DNA of 64,000 nucleotides. Source: Galerina marginata. Lineage: Eukaryota; Basidiomycota; Agaricomycetes; Agaricales; Galerinaceae. This document shows positions 45,507-57,087 of this stretch, in pieces. The notes beneath the pieces are model-generated. The model saw nothing but the letters and a program-made list of their open reading frames with translations. It had not been told where the DNA came from and did no database searches. The DNA lies in assembly GCA_023014335.1 (NCBI GenBank), contig JAECYW010000009.1, positions 1,860,001 through 1,924,000 of the forward strand, read 5' to 3'. Position numbers and translations under genes: made by a program. Positions within the stretch are counted from its first letter, which is position 1. Each line of letters opens with the position of its first letter.

Positions 45507-47445
45507 GTCCAGAAAATAACAGGTTGAGGGAGGGAAATGTGTGGGCGGCTTTCGTAGATTATTCTACAGCAGCAGCCGTGCTTTTATAAACGATGGGTAG
45601 GTGGCATAATTCTGCATTGTTCAAGACGCACCAGAAATGGAAAATGGCAACTCAGGAAGGTAACGGGCCATGGGCCAGTGTGGTTGCGCCGGAGGGCCAG
45701 CGGTACCTGATCTGCTTGCAGTTCGATCCTGAAATTGGAAGTGCAGAGCGATTAACTATGGTCGACTTGGTGTTGGGTCGGATTTGTCCTGGGTAGGGTA
45801 GTCCGTCTTTTCCTCGACATTTTCTCGCCTTCGATGGAAAAGCAAGACGCCGGGATTTTGCGCTGAGGGCCCAAGCGCCTAAAGACAACCTTCTAAGTCT
45901 AAATATATCTCCGCACCTTCGCCAGGCAGTACACAATGTATGACCGTTAAGGTAATGTCGTTTCCTTTGTGAATGTCTCCGGACTATAGGCTTAGGGCAT
46001 GGGCACTTCAGCAGTCCAAGGAGTAAAGCCTTGCAAATTTAGACAGCAATGGCTTATCAAACGACGTTTCCAGGCAGAATGATTTTGGATAACCTGAGGG
46101 TTGGCCAGCCCAATCGCTCCAGAATCGTATATCGTATCACCGTCGGCTGCTGCAGCTGCCAAGTTAGCTTTCCATGCAACAAAGAGGTCGTCATAACGCA
46201 CTTGTGTGTGTATGATATAACTTAAGACACGAGCCGTAAGAGGCGACTGCCGTTCTTGAAAATCAAAAGCCTGAATTTCAAGGTCGCCCTTCGTTGCGTA
46301 GTAGTTGATATAGGACTAGTCGCTAAAGGCCCGAATAAGTATAGGGCGTCTCAAAACTGGCAAGAGCAACGGCTGTTGAGTCTTGAGGCTTTATTTAGCA
46401 TGGAAGAAAATTTGACTCTCACCGGAGCTGTCATCCTGGAGATTCCTGATTCCTGGTAAGGTCCTTCGTGCGGAAAAGACTGGGAGCAGCCGATGGCTAG
46501 CTAGCACCTTTAGAGACCTCCACGATCAAAACCTGTTGCAGACAAGACTCTGGCAGACCCAAAGCAGCTCAAAAAAAATGCAGAATGGTAGATTGCAGTG
46601 AGCGCCCAAGATGAACGTATGATGACAAGACGACAAGACCGAAAGACCCAGACAAGTTCTAGACCGTCAAGACCAGACCAAGACTCCAGACTCGGCAAAG
46701 GATTTTCCGGTGACACTTTGATTCTTGTTGGATTTTGGACTTGCTGTTGCTCTTGACCATCATCCACCCCTCCAGCGCAACTTACCTTCGAGCTCGTCGT
46801 GGGGCAAATCCAGCTCTCCCCAATCCTCCTACCACCTTATAACCAAACGCCGAGCCCAACTCGTCCCCGCGCCTGTCATGTTACACACATGGGAGTCCAA
46901 TCATATGATGCAGGTGACGTCTGACACCGACGACGACCAACGGTCTGGTACAGTACTACTAGTAGTTGGGGGGAAAAATCCGACCTGGACATAAAGCCAG
47001 GCGTCCAGCAAATTCAAGTCTAGCAGGATGCAGGGACATTGACCGACTACGGATACGACTACCAGACTTCAGCACGCAGGGAGAAATCAAAGGACTGCTT
47101 CTACGCCGATTAGCATGATCCCAAGGACTCCAGTCAGACGTGGGGTCTATTTCAGCCCTTCGTGTGACCAAGTTGTGCTTTTTCATTCGCCCAAACAGGG
47201 TTTTGGACGCCCTCGTTCTGTCACGACCAACGATATCGAATCACGAGCCTTTCATTGCCTTGGCCTGTATTGAATTGTGACCTCCGCTGTCAAAGAGCAA
47301 CATTCGCCATCAGGCTGTGAATCGGCACCTCAATTCTTCTCACCGTTACCACCACTCTCACTCTTCCTTGTTCCCGTTCTCTACTCCCTGGCTGGACCTC
47401 CGACTTTATACACTCTTTTTACCTCAGCGCAGGCCGTCCTAGATC
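45507..47445. other. Intergenic upstream of second Nox gene
   Basis: There are about 1.9 kb without a supported gene. The interval 46615-46700 contains repeated AAGAC-type units. The last ~60 bases before 47446 resemble the leader of the first Nox gene, so the duplication breakpoint lies upstream of the leader. Confidence 0.5.
45581..45588 (-). promoter_or_regulatory. TATA box of the F-box gene
   Basis: On the minus strand TATAAAAG lies about 75 bases before the ATG at 45506. Confidence 0.45.
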
Positions 47446-49718
47446 ATGCCCAAGAATCGTTCATCCGGTCTCGACTTCTCAGATGGCAGAGGCGAGAACA
47501 AAACCCTGGAAAATAACCCAGACCTCGTCTATGCAGCGAGCACTCATTTGCAGCGTAACAAGACGGAATGGCGCCGACTTCAAGGCCTTCAGACGAGAGC
47601 TACCGGTACTCTTTCAGGCAACAATAACAATAAACCTGCTGATGAAAGGACCTTGGTCAATAAGATCAACGTCTGGATGATCAACGAGGGGGGTCGTCAG
47701 CTTTTTTTCGGAACCTGGGTGTTCTTGCATTTGCTGGTCGCAGTCTTCGGATTCATTCACTACCAGGAGAAGGATAATTTGGTGACCGCAAGGGCCATGT
47801 TTGGTGTCACATACGGTGCGCCGACTTGTCTGTCATTTTACCCGGAACAGATTTTTGACGGCTTTTGAATGATCACTCAGCTATGGCCCGAACTGCAGCT
47901 CTCGTGCTTCATGTCGATGTCATCTTCATCCTCCTTCCAGTCTGCCGCAATTTCATCTCGTTGCTCCGACGGACGCCCTTGAACGACATCATTCCATTTG
48001 ACAAGAGCATCACCTTCCACAAGGCAACCGCCTGGTCCATTGTAGTTGGCAGCGTTGTCCACATCCTCGCCCACATGGTCAACTTCTACAAACTTGCCAT
48101 GGTCGCAGGGAAGACCCCTAGCGCACGGTTCGTGGCTTTCCTCAGCGCCAACTTCACCACTGGCCCTGGGGCCACAGGTTGGGTCATGACGGCCGTTCTC
48201 GCAATCATGGTATTTTTCTCCAGGGAAAAGGTCCGCAAGGCGACTTTCGAGCGATTCTGGTACTCCCACCACCTCTTCATCGTATTCTTCGTGTTCTGGC
48301 AATTCCATGGCATGTTTTGCATGATCAAACCTGACCGGCCGCCCTACTGCTCAGCCAATACAATCGGTGTTTTCTGGGTATGCTTGGAATTTACCATTTA
48401 AAAATGTACAACTAATTTTGTGAGAAAATTTAGCGCTACTGGCTTGTTGGTGGTCTTATCTGGATCTCTGAGCGCATCCTGCGAGAAGTCCGTTCACGCC
48501 ACTTTACCTACATCTCGAAGGTCATCCTGCACCCATCGAACGTCATGGAGGTCCAGATCAAGAAGGAAAAGACCACCACCCGTGCTGGCCAATACATCTA
48601 CCTATCTTGCCCTGAGATATCCTACTTCCAATGGCATCCATTCACTTTGACCAGGTTCGTCGACTCCTCAAAATCTTAAATATCTTGTTGATCGGTCCAT
48701 TCTTTTAGCGCACCAGAGGAAGATTACCTCTCCATCCACGTCCGTGTTGCAGGCGACTTCACTATGGCATTCGCTAAAGCTCTCGGGTGCGAATTCCCCC
48801 AGAAGGGCGAGAAAGCTATTTCCGAGAAAGGAGATACCCCGGCAGGCGGCAAGGTCATCGGTACCAACGTCAATCCACCCCTCAACCGCACTCTTCCCCG
48901 TGTCATGGTCGATGGCCCTTTCGGTAGTGCGAGCGAGGACTTCTTTAAGTATGAGACCGTCTTGTTCGTTGGTGGTGGTATTGGAGTAACGCCTTTCGCC
49001 TCGTAAGTCTATGACACTGCCTTGTTCTATTTCTTCATTCTAAATTTATGTGATACAATCAGCATCTTAAAGTCCATCTGGTACCGCATGAACAATTTCA
49101 ATTCCTCGAGGCCCACCAGGTTGTCCAAGGTCTACTTTACATGGGTCATCCGTGACTACGCCACTGCGGAATGGTTCCACTCCCTACTCCATGCGATCGA
49201 GGAACAAGACACTCAGAACAGAATCGAGATCAACATCTATCTCACTGCAGCGCTCAAGGAAGATGAAATGAACAATATTGTTGTTGGTTGCATTCGGTTC
49301 ATGACACGTTTCTGATGTTTGACTCCTCTTTGATTAAATCAGGTCCAAGACGTCGGCGCTGAGAAGGATGCCATCACGGCTTTGCGCGCCCCGACCCACT
49401 TTGGCAGGCCCAACTGGGACCGCATCTTCCCTTCCATTGTCGAGAAACATCCTGAGACTGACGTCGGCGTGGTGCGTTTCTTCTCCACAACATTGGCCTG
49501 TTGTTGCACGGCCTCTTGCCTGCTTCTAACTTGAACCCTCTGCAGTTTTTCTGTGGTCCTCCCGCTCTCTCCAAGCAGCTGCATGTGATGTCCAACAAGT
49601 ACTCCAGCTCTAAGGGAACGCGATTCTTCTTCGGCAAAGGTCTGTCTCTTCTCTATACGTCACCGTCATTACTGTTCATGGCTCAACTTTTTCTTTTCAT
49701 TTTTCAGAAAGCTTCTAG
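47446..49718 (+). CDS. noxA: NADPH oxidase, NoxA type (downstream copy)
   Basis: This is a second complete NoxA with the same exon plan as the copy at 40985-43244. The join [17 protein letters not shown] across the first intron (starting near 47817) and the last join FFFGK-ESF stop are clear. Heme-ligand helices ([28 protein letters not shown]), the FAD motif ([20 protein letters not shown]) and the NADPH motif ([19 protein letters not shown]) are all intact. Differences from the other copy include an Asn-rich insertion in the N-terminal tail ([11 protein letters not shown]), an extra EKAISEKG segment in the cytosolic loop, and conservative changes in the helices. No stop or lost catalytic residue is present, so both copies appear functional. 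Many fungi carry one NoxA and one NoxB; both genes here are of the A type, lacking the NoxC EF-hand. Confidence 0.95.
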
Positions 49719-50244
49719 AGGAAGTAGCAGCATCGACAACCACGACATGTTCGGTTCCCATGTCGATAATCGATACCAGTCAGCTTACCTACCCAGCTTC
49801 TGCCTCATTCTTCAAACTTTTTCCCATCACTGGTTTGGTGTTGTAACGTAGTTTTGTATACCATGAACAGCGTTGTTACGCTCTTCCATCACGCGCATAT
49901 CTGATCTCTATGAACAATGTATTCCCGACCACGGTATATCCAGGCCACCTTAATCAATAATTTTCTAATCCTGAACTCCTTTGGCTTACATGGCATCTAT
50001 TCGATTACTCCATGATATCACGTACATCCACATAGACCACACTGTCCAACTCCATTAGCAGAGTGGCCCATCTACTTATGCAAAGCATGTCATTTCACCA
50101 ACTTTGCGGTGGCGGTGGTAGTTCGAATGCTATCAAGACTCTGGCCACGCCGTCAAATTGCAGCTTGTAGAGTACAACCCTTGCAAATGGCAGAGCCAAT
50201 AGAACTTTAATATGCAAATTTGATCAGACACATAACTACTACTG
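49719..50244. other. Convergent intergenic region
   Basis: This is the 3' flank of the second Nox gene and of the small secreted protein gene. It has no ORF of note. Confidence 0.5.
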
Positions 50245-50854
50245 CTAGGTAGACCCGTCCTCCTTGAATCCGAATGTGACGAGAACAACACGAAGTTGTT
50301 TTACGGCAGATCTAACAGATATGGGGATTGATGTGTCTTCAACGATGCCATCGAGCTTGCCAATTGTTTTCTTCGGGTCCCGGCAAAGCTTCACATTGAT
50401 CCCGTAATCCTCTAGGAAGGGTTCAAGGAGCAGTACTTGCTCTACTTGGGCCTCGCAGAACAAAGTGAGCGGGGATTTCTTTTTCCTCCCTTTACCTTTC
50501 TTCTTTGCTGGTCTGTCTGCCACCTCCGCCCGTCGACCATGGGCCACTTGCTCCTCTTCGGAAATCCCGCCCTTCCGGTTTTCCGCGCAGATGAAGTCCA
50601 AGGTGGTGGTCTCAAGACATCTCGGATCGTCGTTTGTGATCAGCTTTCCGTCGCTGGGCTGTCAATAGACCGATGATAAGTACCAGCCGTAGAATAATGA
50701 TCGATGAACCACTTACATCGTACTGGCATGCATTCAGGCGCTGGTTGGCTTCATAAGAATTTGCAAATCTTTTGCTACCAGGGCAGTTCTTGATGCTGAT
50801 CGCCAACGTGAGGCAGGAAAAAAGTGCGAGAGTAAATAGCCTCAGTGCGTACAT
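50245..50854 (-). CDS. Small secreted protein, Lys-rich, unknown function
   Basis: Two exons join at QYD-PSDGKLITNDDPRCLE across an intron of about 58 nt (GTAAGT donor). The product has about 185 residues. It starts with a signal peptide (MYALRLFTLALFSCLTLAIS), then an N-terminal segment with Cys (IKNCPGSKRF, LNACQYD, DPRCLE, DFICAE). A central very basic patch KKKGKGRKKK precedes a C-terminal helical region with another Cys pair (LFCEAQ, VKLCRDPKK). The even number of cysteines and the signal peptide suggest an extracellular folded protein. The KKKGKGRKKK stretch could be a processing or anion-binding site. I recognise no family. It may be effector-like, but nothing in the sequence proves this. 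Confidence 0.65.
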
Positions 50855-52689
50855 ATTGAAGCAAGGGCGGGGTTGACGGTGATCTACTGGAGAAGCATAC
50901 CAGAATGCTAGCGGGTTTTATAGCGCTTCCAATGTTTGAACGGGATTTCGGTCGTTATTTGTGGCGTACACTTGAGCATACTTGGAACGAGCGGGTAAAA
51001 AAAGATAAATATCTCGCTTCCAAACCATTCGTAATGCCAACTGTCCTTTATCTGTTTTGGAGTACATTCATCAGCTGTTCTGAGAGAATACGAAGAATGG
51101 ATTAGCGCCTACTATGTATGATTAGCCCTGATGGAAAGGAATTATTCTTGTATGCGCCGAGCAAAAGCTGGACCGGTTGACGTTGGTGCGGACGGGTGAC
51201 CACCACCTAAGTATTGAACCGATCCCAGCTCACTGTCAAAAACCCAAGTTCGCTCCAGCGACTGATCGACGTCCGTCTTTCGTCAGATAGACCAGGCCTG
51301 AGCTCTGAGCAGACTGCGTTCCTCCCAATCTCGGCACCGGCGTGGCTCCAAGCCAGCTGTCCTTCGTGTCATAGCATAGGTCTTCAACACCAAGATGTCG
51401 GAGTCGACAGGTATTCTTCAAGAACCCGATATATTGTGTTCTTCTTTTCTCCAGTTAAGTCGTTGCCAAAGTCTTCATTTTAACGTTCGAAAGTGTGAAA
51501 TATCGAAAGTTTCTTCACATTCGTTGGCTGGAGTTTTTAAGCGAGAGGCGCTCTCGCAGGTAACTTGACCGTCTTCATCATTCTTCTGGACGGTGTGAAC
51601 CAACTGACTGTGAACGCGTTGACGGAAAGGCTGTCAAACGAATAGGCATGCCCGAAGGACCTCCTGGCTTCGTTGACGTTGGAGGTCAGTTCAACGTCGA
51701 GCTCATCGATTATGATTTCTTGTTGGTAGATTTACCGGAATTGAGGGACTAAGAAGCGATGCGACGGATGCGTTGGGCATGTCGTCCTCCAGAGAATCTG
51801 GTTTGTCGGAAATGAAAGCGTGTCAAGTTCAGTCCAGAGTCTGATTGCGAGTCTGCCGGGCAGGGCGCCAAGTTCTCCATGGTGGTAAGCTCCCATGCAA
51901 GCAATGAGAAGGAGTCGAAGTAAAAGCCATGTTCCACTGTCGATACTTCACGAGAATTTCCCATGAAGTCAGCGTGGTGCTCAGCTGTGCGTGAGGTGTT
52001 CAAGACTTGAGTAAAGGTGGCCGCCGGTGTTCATATCAAGCGAATCATCGAAGTTGCTTCAAAGTCCAGTGGAGGATAGGGATTCCAATGATGCGCGTTC
52101 AGAAAATGGACCAGGAGTACGGTGTCCATCATCACAACTACCATGAGCCCCAAGGAGGAGACTAGAGGAGACTGGAAGCTGCTGGAGGTGAGTCCAGTTG
52201 GCCAGGTGAGTGGGTGAAAAAGGCTCTGATCGCGCTGTGATGGTGATGAGCACATGCGGGTAGCCGAGCCGAGACGAACACATTTGATCTGATCTGGGGA
52301 AGCCCCGACGCAAAAGTAGGGATGGGTTGACGTGTCAATCTAGACTATGGTCTGGGGTATGCTGGTGCGGGGTAGTTTCGGGAAAAGAGCTGGAACCCAT
52401 CTGAGTCTTTCCTTCAAATTCTGAATCTCCTCCACCACCAACACTCATCTCTCTCTCGTCGTCATCGGGCGAAACAACGAAGGCTGCTTACTACGGTCCA
52501 GCTCCGGCTCAACCTGACAGGTTGCACGCGTGCAAACATAGCCGAGGAACCGCTGACCTGTCCACGTCCACAGAAACCAACGGTGAGAGCCCCACCGCCA
52601 AATCAACCATCAACCACGATCTAATTGAACCAAAAGGCGCATATATCTAACTCCTACGAGCACCACCACCTCCAACAGACGAAGGTACA
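50855..52689. other. Intergenic; no gene seen
   Basis: This divergent space lies between the small secreted protein (-) and isocitrate dehydrogenase (+). Only short ORFs are present, none with a motif. The last ~250 bases are pyrimidine/CA rich, as expected for a highly expressed fungal promoter and leader. Confidence 0.5.
50916..50922 (-). promoter_or_regulatory. TATA box of the small secreted protein gene
   Basis: On the minus strand TATAAAA lies about 60 bases before the ATG at 50854. Confidence 0.5.
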
Positions 52690-54921
52690 ATGGTGTGGAC
52701 CGCTGCGACGACTCGCCATGCGCGTCTCTTATCCGCAAGGGCTCCCAGTCGCCTGAACAGGGTGTGGGCGCCTTCTCTGTCGCTATCGACGCCTTATAGG
52801 GGATTTGCAAGCACCAGATGTACGTCTCTTCCTTTGCAAATTGGCTTGCACCACCCATTTCTTTTGATATGCACCGTTTGATTCGATCACCACGTTCTGC
52901 TGCACCTTGTGGGCACGAATATCATGTTTATGGGAAGCACCGTGTTGCCATACTTGCCACCGGGTCTCCTTTGCCCGCCAACCGAGCGCGGCTCCGTGCA
53001 TTCCTTCGCCATTCCGCGTTGCCTCCCCTCCCGTTTTCTCCCATAGACTCCCGCACTCTACCTGCCTTCCCCCTCGTCGAGATCTAGAGCACCGCCGGCT
53101 GACAGTTACCTCGCTCTACTCTGATTATAGACACGATGTCAGCACCTATCCAAAAGATCGTCGTCCAGAACCCCGTCGTGGAGTTGGACGGAGATGAGAT
53201 GACCAGGATCATCTGGAAAAAAATCCGCGAGGAGGTGCGTGCATTACCAGTCTCTTGCGTCACTCCCGAGCTCATTTTCTTTCTAGCTTATCCTCCCGTA
53301 CCTGCAGCTGGATATTAAGTACTACGACCTGGGGTTGGAGTACCGAGACCAGGCATGTGTTTTCTTTCTATCCCGTGTTCTCGTCCGTCCTAACCACTTT
53401 CTTCAACGTACAGACCAACGACCAAGTCACTGTCGATGCAGCCAATGCCATCCTCGAACACCAAGTCGGCATTAAATGCGCGACCATCACCCCCGACGAG
53501 GCTCGCGTCAAAGAGTTCAACCTGAAGGAAATGTGGAAGAGCCCGAACGGTACCGTAAGTTCCCAACTTTTCTTAATCTTTTCATCCCTTATGTATTTCC
53601 TTCCGCTCTGTCCAGATTCGTAACATCCTCGGCGGCACGGTCTTCCGCGAACCCATCATCCTCGAGAAGATCCCCAAGCCGATTCCGGGGTGGGTCAAGC
53701 CCATCGTCATCGGCCGACACGCGTTCGGAGACCAGGTGTGTTGATATTTCTGTCACGGGTGCTTTTGTGGTCTGAGGGCGTGGCGACATCGACCGTCCCG
53801 CATATATGCACCAAGAAAGTAGCGAAATGACTAACCTCGCCTTTTTTTTTAGTACCGCTCGACGGACTTCGTCGCTCCTGGAGCAGGCAAGCTTCAGCTT
53901 ATCTACACCCCCGCAGATGGCGCGGCTGCAACCGTGATGGATGTCTACGACTTCCAGGGTCCTGGTGTCGCTATGGCCATGTACAACACTGACGAGGTAC
54001 GTACTTTCTGGCTCCAAACGCGATCGCAATGGTTGACTTGCGCTGTATCATTAACAGTCCATCACCGGTTTCGCGCACGCGTCGTTCAAGATGGCACTGG
54101 CCAAGAAGATGCCTTTGGTACGCCCCGTGCTAGTTTGAGCCTTTTAGTGGTTCTGAAACGTGCCCTTCCTGCAGTTCATGTCGACCAAGAACACGATCAT
54201 GAAGAGATACGACGGACGCTTCAAAGACATCTTCCAGGACATCTACGAATCGTAAGCCAACCAAATCTCTCACTCCCAACCAAAGACTCACCCACCCAAC
54301 CCCCATCTCCCAGACAATACCGCCCCCAATTCGAAGCCCTCGACATCTACTACGAGCACCGCCTCATCGACGACATGGTCGCCCAAGCCGTCAAGTCCTC
54401 TGGCGGCTTCGTCTGGGCCTGCAAGAACTACGACGGCGACGTGCAATCCGACATCCTCGCACAGGGCTTCGGCTCGCTCGGGATGATGACCTCTGAACTG
54501 CTCACCCCCGACGGGAAGATCATCGAGTCCGAGGCCGCGCACGGGACGGTGACGCGGCATTACCGCGAGTACCAGAAAGGGAACGAGACGAGCACGAACC
54601 CGGTCGCGTCGATTTTCGCGTGGACGAGGGGCCTGCTGCACCGCGCGAAGCTGGATGGGAATGACGCGCTGAGGCAGTGGGCGGGGGATTTGGAGGGTGC
54701 GTGTGTGGAGGTTATTGATGAGGATGGGGTGATGACGAAGGATCTGGCGCTGGCTATTCATGGGAAGGGGATGAAGAGGGAGCATTGGGTTGTTACGGAT
54801 GTTTATTTGGATGCTGTTAATGTGGGTTACCTTTCTGGGTGGTTGGCCGATGCTGACCGTTTTTCTTTTTGCACAGGCCAAGTTGCAGAAGAAGCTCGCG
54901 GCGAGGGCGGCCAAGTTGTGA
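52690..54921 (+). CDS. idp1: NADP-dependent isocitrate dehydrogenase, multi-compartment
   Basis: The enzyme converts isocitrate to 2-oxoglutarate while making NADPH. Exon 1 (52690-52819) encodes an Arg/Ser-rich mitochondrial presequence ([18 protein letters not shown]). It is spliced in frame (RGFASTRYT) to exon 2, which contains the conserved internal start [20 protein letters not shown] at 53136. Further exons carry [143 protein letters not shown] and [12 protein letters not shown], all family hallmarks. The last exon ends AARAAKL stop, where AKL is a peroxisomal targeting tripeptide. Two starts plus this tail predict mitochondrial, cytosolic and peroxisomal forms from one gene, as known for the Aspergillus nidulans homolog. 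About eight short introns; no break. Confidence 0.94.
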
Positions 54922-55829
54922 ATGGCCATTCCGTTTTGCTGTTCCTTGTTCCTATCGAACGGATTTGGACCGATCTGTGGACATGACTGAAGATGGGGGG
55001 TGTTACTATATGGAAGGAAGGATGTAAGGAAGGATAAATGTATATCAGGATCTCAAACCGGAGGCAGGAAACGGAGTGTACGAACGCGGAGGAACGTCGT
55101 TCATGTGTGATTTTTTAAATTGTATTTAGGAGGTAGATGGCGAGGGTGTGGTTCTGCGCCTGGTAGATGTACGAGAGTAGATGGATGAGCGGAGAGGTCG
55201 TGGGGTAGAAATTGTAGATATGCGAATGCTTTATAGGCGGGGATAGAGTGGACGTTGACATGTACAGGTGGCCTGCTCACGCACATTTTTCCAACTTCTT
55301 TTCCTGTGTTATTTTACAGTGAGATTTACCATCTGACAGGTTCCTATTCCTACCACACGATCACGACAAATGTCAATTTTTCTACCACCAGGTCGCTGTG
55401 TGGTTTCCTTTTATGTAAACCGTTCTGTTCACATTTCGCCGCCGTTTTTGAACAGTGGCTTGTTCCGCAGGTGTACCTCTTTGTATTTCGGTGTGGCATT
55501 CTGGGTTGCTCAAAATAATTGTATCTCTGCGCCCCTCCTTTTTTCCATAAGTTTTTTTTATTTAAAAACTCGACAAAAACTCGATGGCTTGGTGGAAACT
55601 TGTTGGCCGCGTTAGTGGTAGAGTCGATCAGAATCTTCAGCTGACCCAACAAAAACAGGTTGACCAAAATTTAGAATCGGTGATCCACGTTCACGAACAC
55701 AAGACAATAACCTAGCTGGAGATACAATAAGGAGGGTAACTACAACATAATAATAATAAATCAGTGAGGTCCATATACATAGCACGATACAATAAAGTCC
55801 TTGGAGCAAGTCCGGCAGTGTCAGCAAAC
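54922..55829. other. Convergent intergenic region
   Basis: This is the 3' flank of isocitrate dehydrogenase. No supported gene. A tRNA-A-box-like string near 55610 did not fold into a tRNA. Confidence 0.5.
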
Positions 55830-56602
55830 TCATCCTAACATGTGGTTGAGCACCAAACCGGCGCCCAAAGCAGCTAGAAAGAGTGCGGGGCGTTTGCTCG
55901 GTCGCTCCGAATCGGAATCGTCGTCGTCGCACCCACGTTTTCGCTTCCACCCAGCCTCCTCCTCCAGTTCATCTGGGAAGTACGGGTTGTTCATGTCAAT
56001 CCGTAAATAGTGGTGCACGATCTCATGCACCGTTCGGGCAGGACGCTTCTTGAACGGCGGGATCTTTTGACGAGGCGGCATGACCCACTGCCCATGTGGA
56101 GGAGCGGCGTGGGTAGCGACCGTGACGGAGGTAGGTGCGGCTCGACGACGGCGTGCCAAACGACGTGCTCTGGGAGACGACTCGCGAGGCGCAAGGAATT
56201 GCACAAAAGTGATGACAGTGTAAAATTGGGCGCTTTCGGCCCCAGTGGGCACCTGGATCATGTTCGCCATGGGGAAAAAGGCTTGAATGTCGCCATCTTT
56301 TTGCCATAGCTGCAGCTCATTCTCTTCAGGTTGGATCGGCCCATGGTACAGGCTAAAATTGGGGTTGTTGCTAAAGAGATTTGATAAATTATCTATTTTA
56401 TGCAGCGTTAACGAAGGACGTACCTGCTGCTTAACATGTCGATTAAATCGCACATCACTGCATACCGAAATTTGAAGGCAACGAAACAGTCCCCCTTCGG
56501 GACAGTAAAGTCTCCCGGAAGCTGGCGACGCTCTGGTGTAGTCGATATTCCAGCGATGGTCGTGCTGACCGTGTCAAATAGAGACATATTGGTAGGAGCC
56601 AT
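55830..56602 (-). CDS. Hypothetical protein, unrecognised
   Basis: Two exons join at MLSSSNNPNFSLYHGPIQ across an intron of about 53 nt (GTACGT donor near 56425), giving about 240 residues. The N-terminus MAPTNMSLFDTVSTTIAGIS leads to KGDCFVAFKFRYAVMCDLID, a beta-like core (AFFPMANMIQVPTGAES, FYTVITFVQFLAP), and a strongly Arg-rich stretch (ARRLARRRRAAPT). It continues with FKKRPARTVHEIVHHYLRID, an acidic/basic region (KRKRGCDDDDSDSERPSKR) and a hydrophobic end LFLAALGAGLVLNHMLG that could be a tail anchor. I recognise no family. The basic stretches could be nuclear localisation or nucleic-acid-binding signals. Confidence 0.55.
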
Positions 56603-56621
56603 TGAGAGAGGTGTCGCTGAA

Positions 56622-57087
56622 CTATGCTGAAGACGCCACTGGGATCCGACTCTCCAGGAGGCCTTTTATTATGCCTCGCGGAACACAGCCTTCGTGCTGT
56701 AAAAGCGGGCCCATGCCCAAGTATGGCATTCGACGGCGCTTTGCCACCCATTTAGCCTCGAGGACAACATGAAGGAAAAGCGCTGCCGCGCGTTGCGTGC
56801 CGGATTTTCCGGGCCCGTACCAACCGATTTTGCCACTGGCAACTAAAACGGCGTCGATGGGAAAACCATGGAGCACCCCCTCTGAAGTGCGCCTCGAAAG
56901 AATAGCCAGCAGACAATGGTCGACTCCAAAAGTAGCTCCGACAATAGAAACCAAGAAATCTGATCGAACGAAAAGATGTTTGAGCTCTAATTGTGTAGTT
57001 ACCGAGGACAAAATATATGGGGACTTACAATTGTCCAATAAGCTGGCGATGAAGACTAGGCGTTCAGTGATACGTTGTGAATCCTGA
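56622..57087 (-). CDS. Hypothetical protein, 5' end unresolved
   Basis: A minus-strand reading joins DSQRITERLVFIASLLDN to YFLVSIVGATFGVDHCLLA by removing an intron with GTAAGT donor and ...CAG acceptor. It continues through GVLHGFPIDAVLVASGKIGW and KWVAKRRRMPYLGMG to a stop 19 bases before the ATG of the downstream hypothetical gene. The first exon could not be found: the preceding open frame (57146-57544) does not splice in phase. The very short spacing to the next ORF means the two could be one gene with an unrecognised intron. No family is recognised. Confidence 0.4.

Noticed and set aside
46610..46700. AAGAC-type repeated units, considered as a possible CRISPR-like or regulatory array
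   Set aside because: Irregular, short units without spacers; ordinary low-complexity DNA, and CRISPR arrays are not expected in a fungal nucleus.
54288..54929. 213-codon minus-strand ORF opposite isocitrate dehydrogenase
   Set aside because: Shadow frame caused by the strong codon bias of the highly conserved plus-strand exon.
55600..55690. tRNA-like A-box (TAGTGGTAGAG)
   Set aside because: No matching B-box and no cloverleaf fold could be made.
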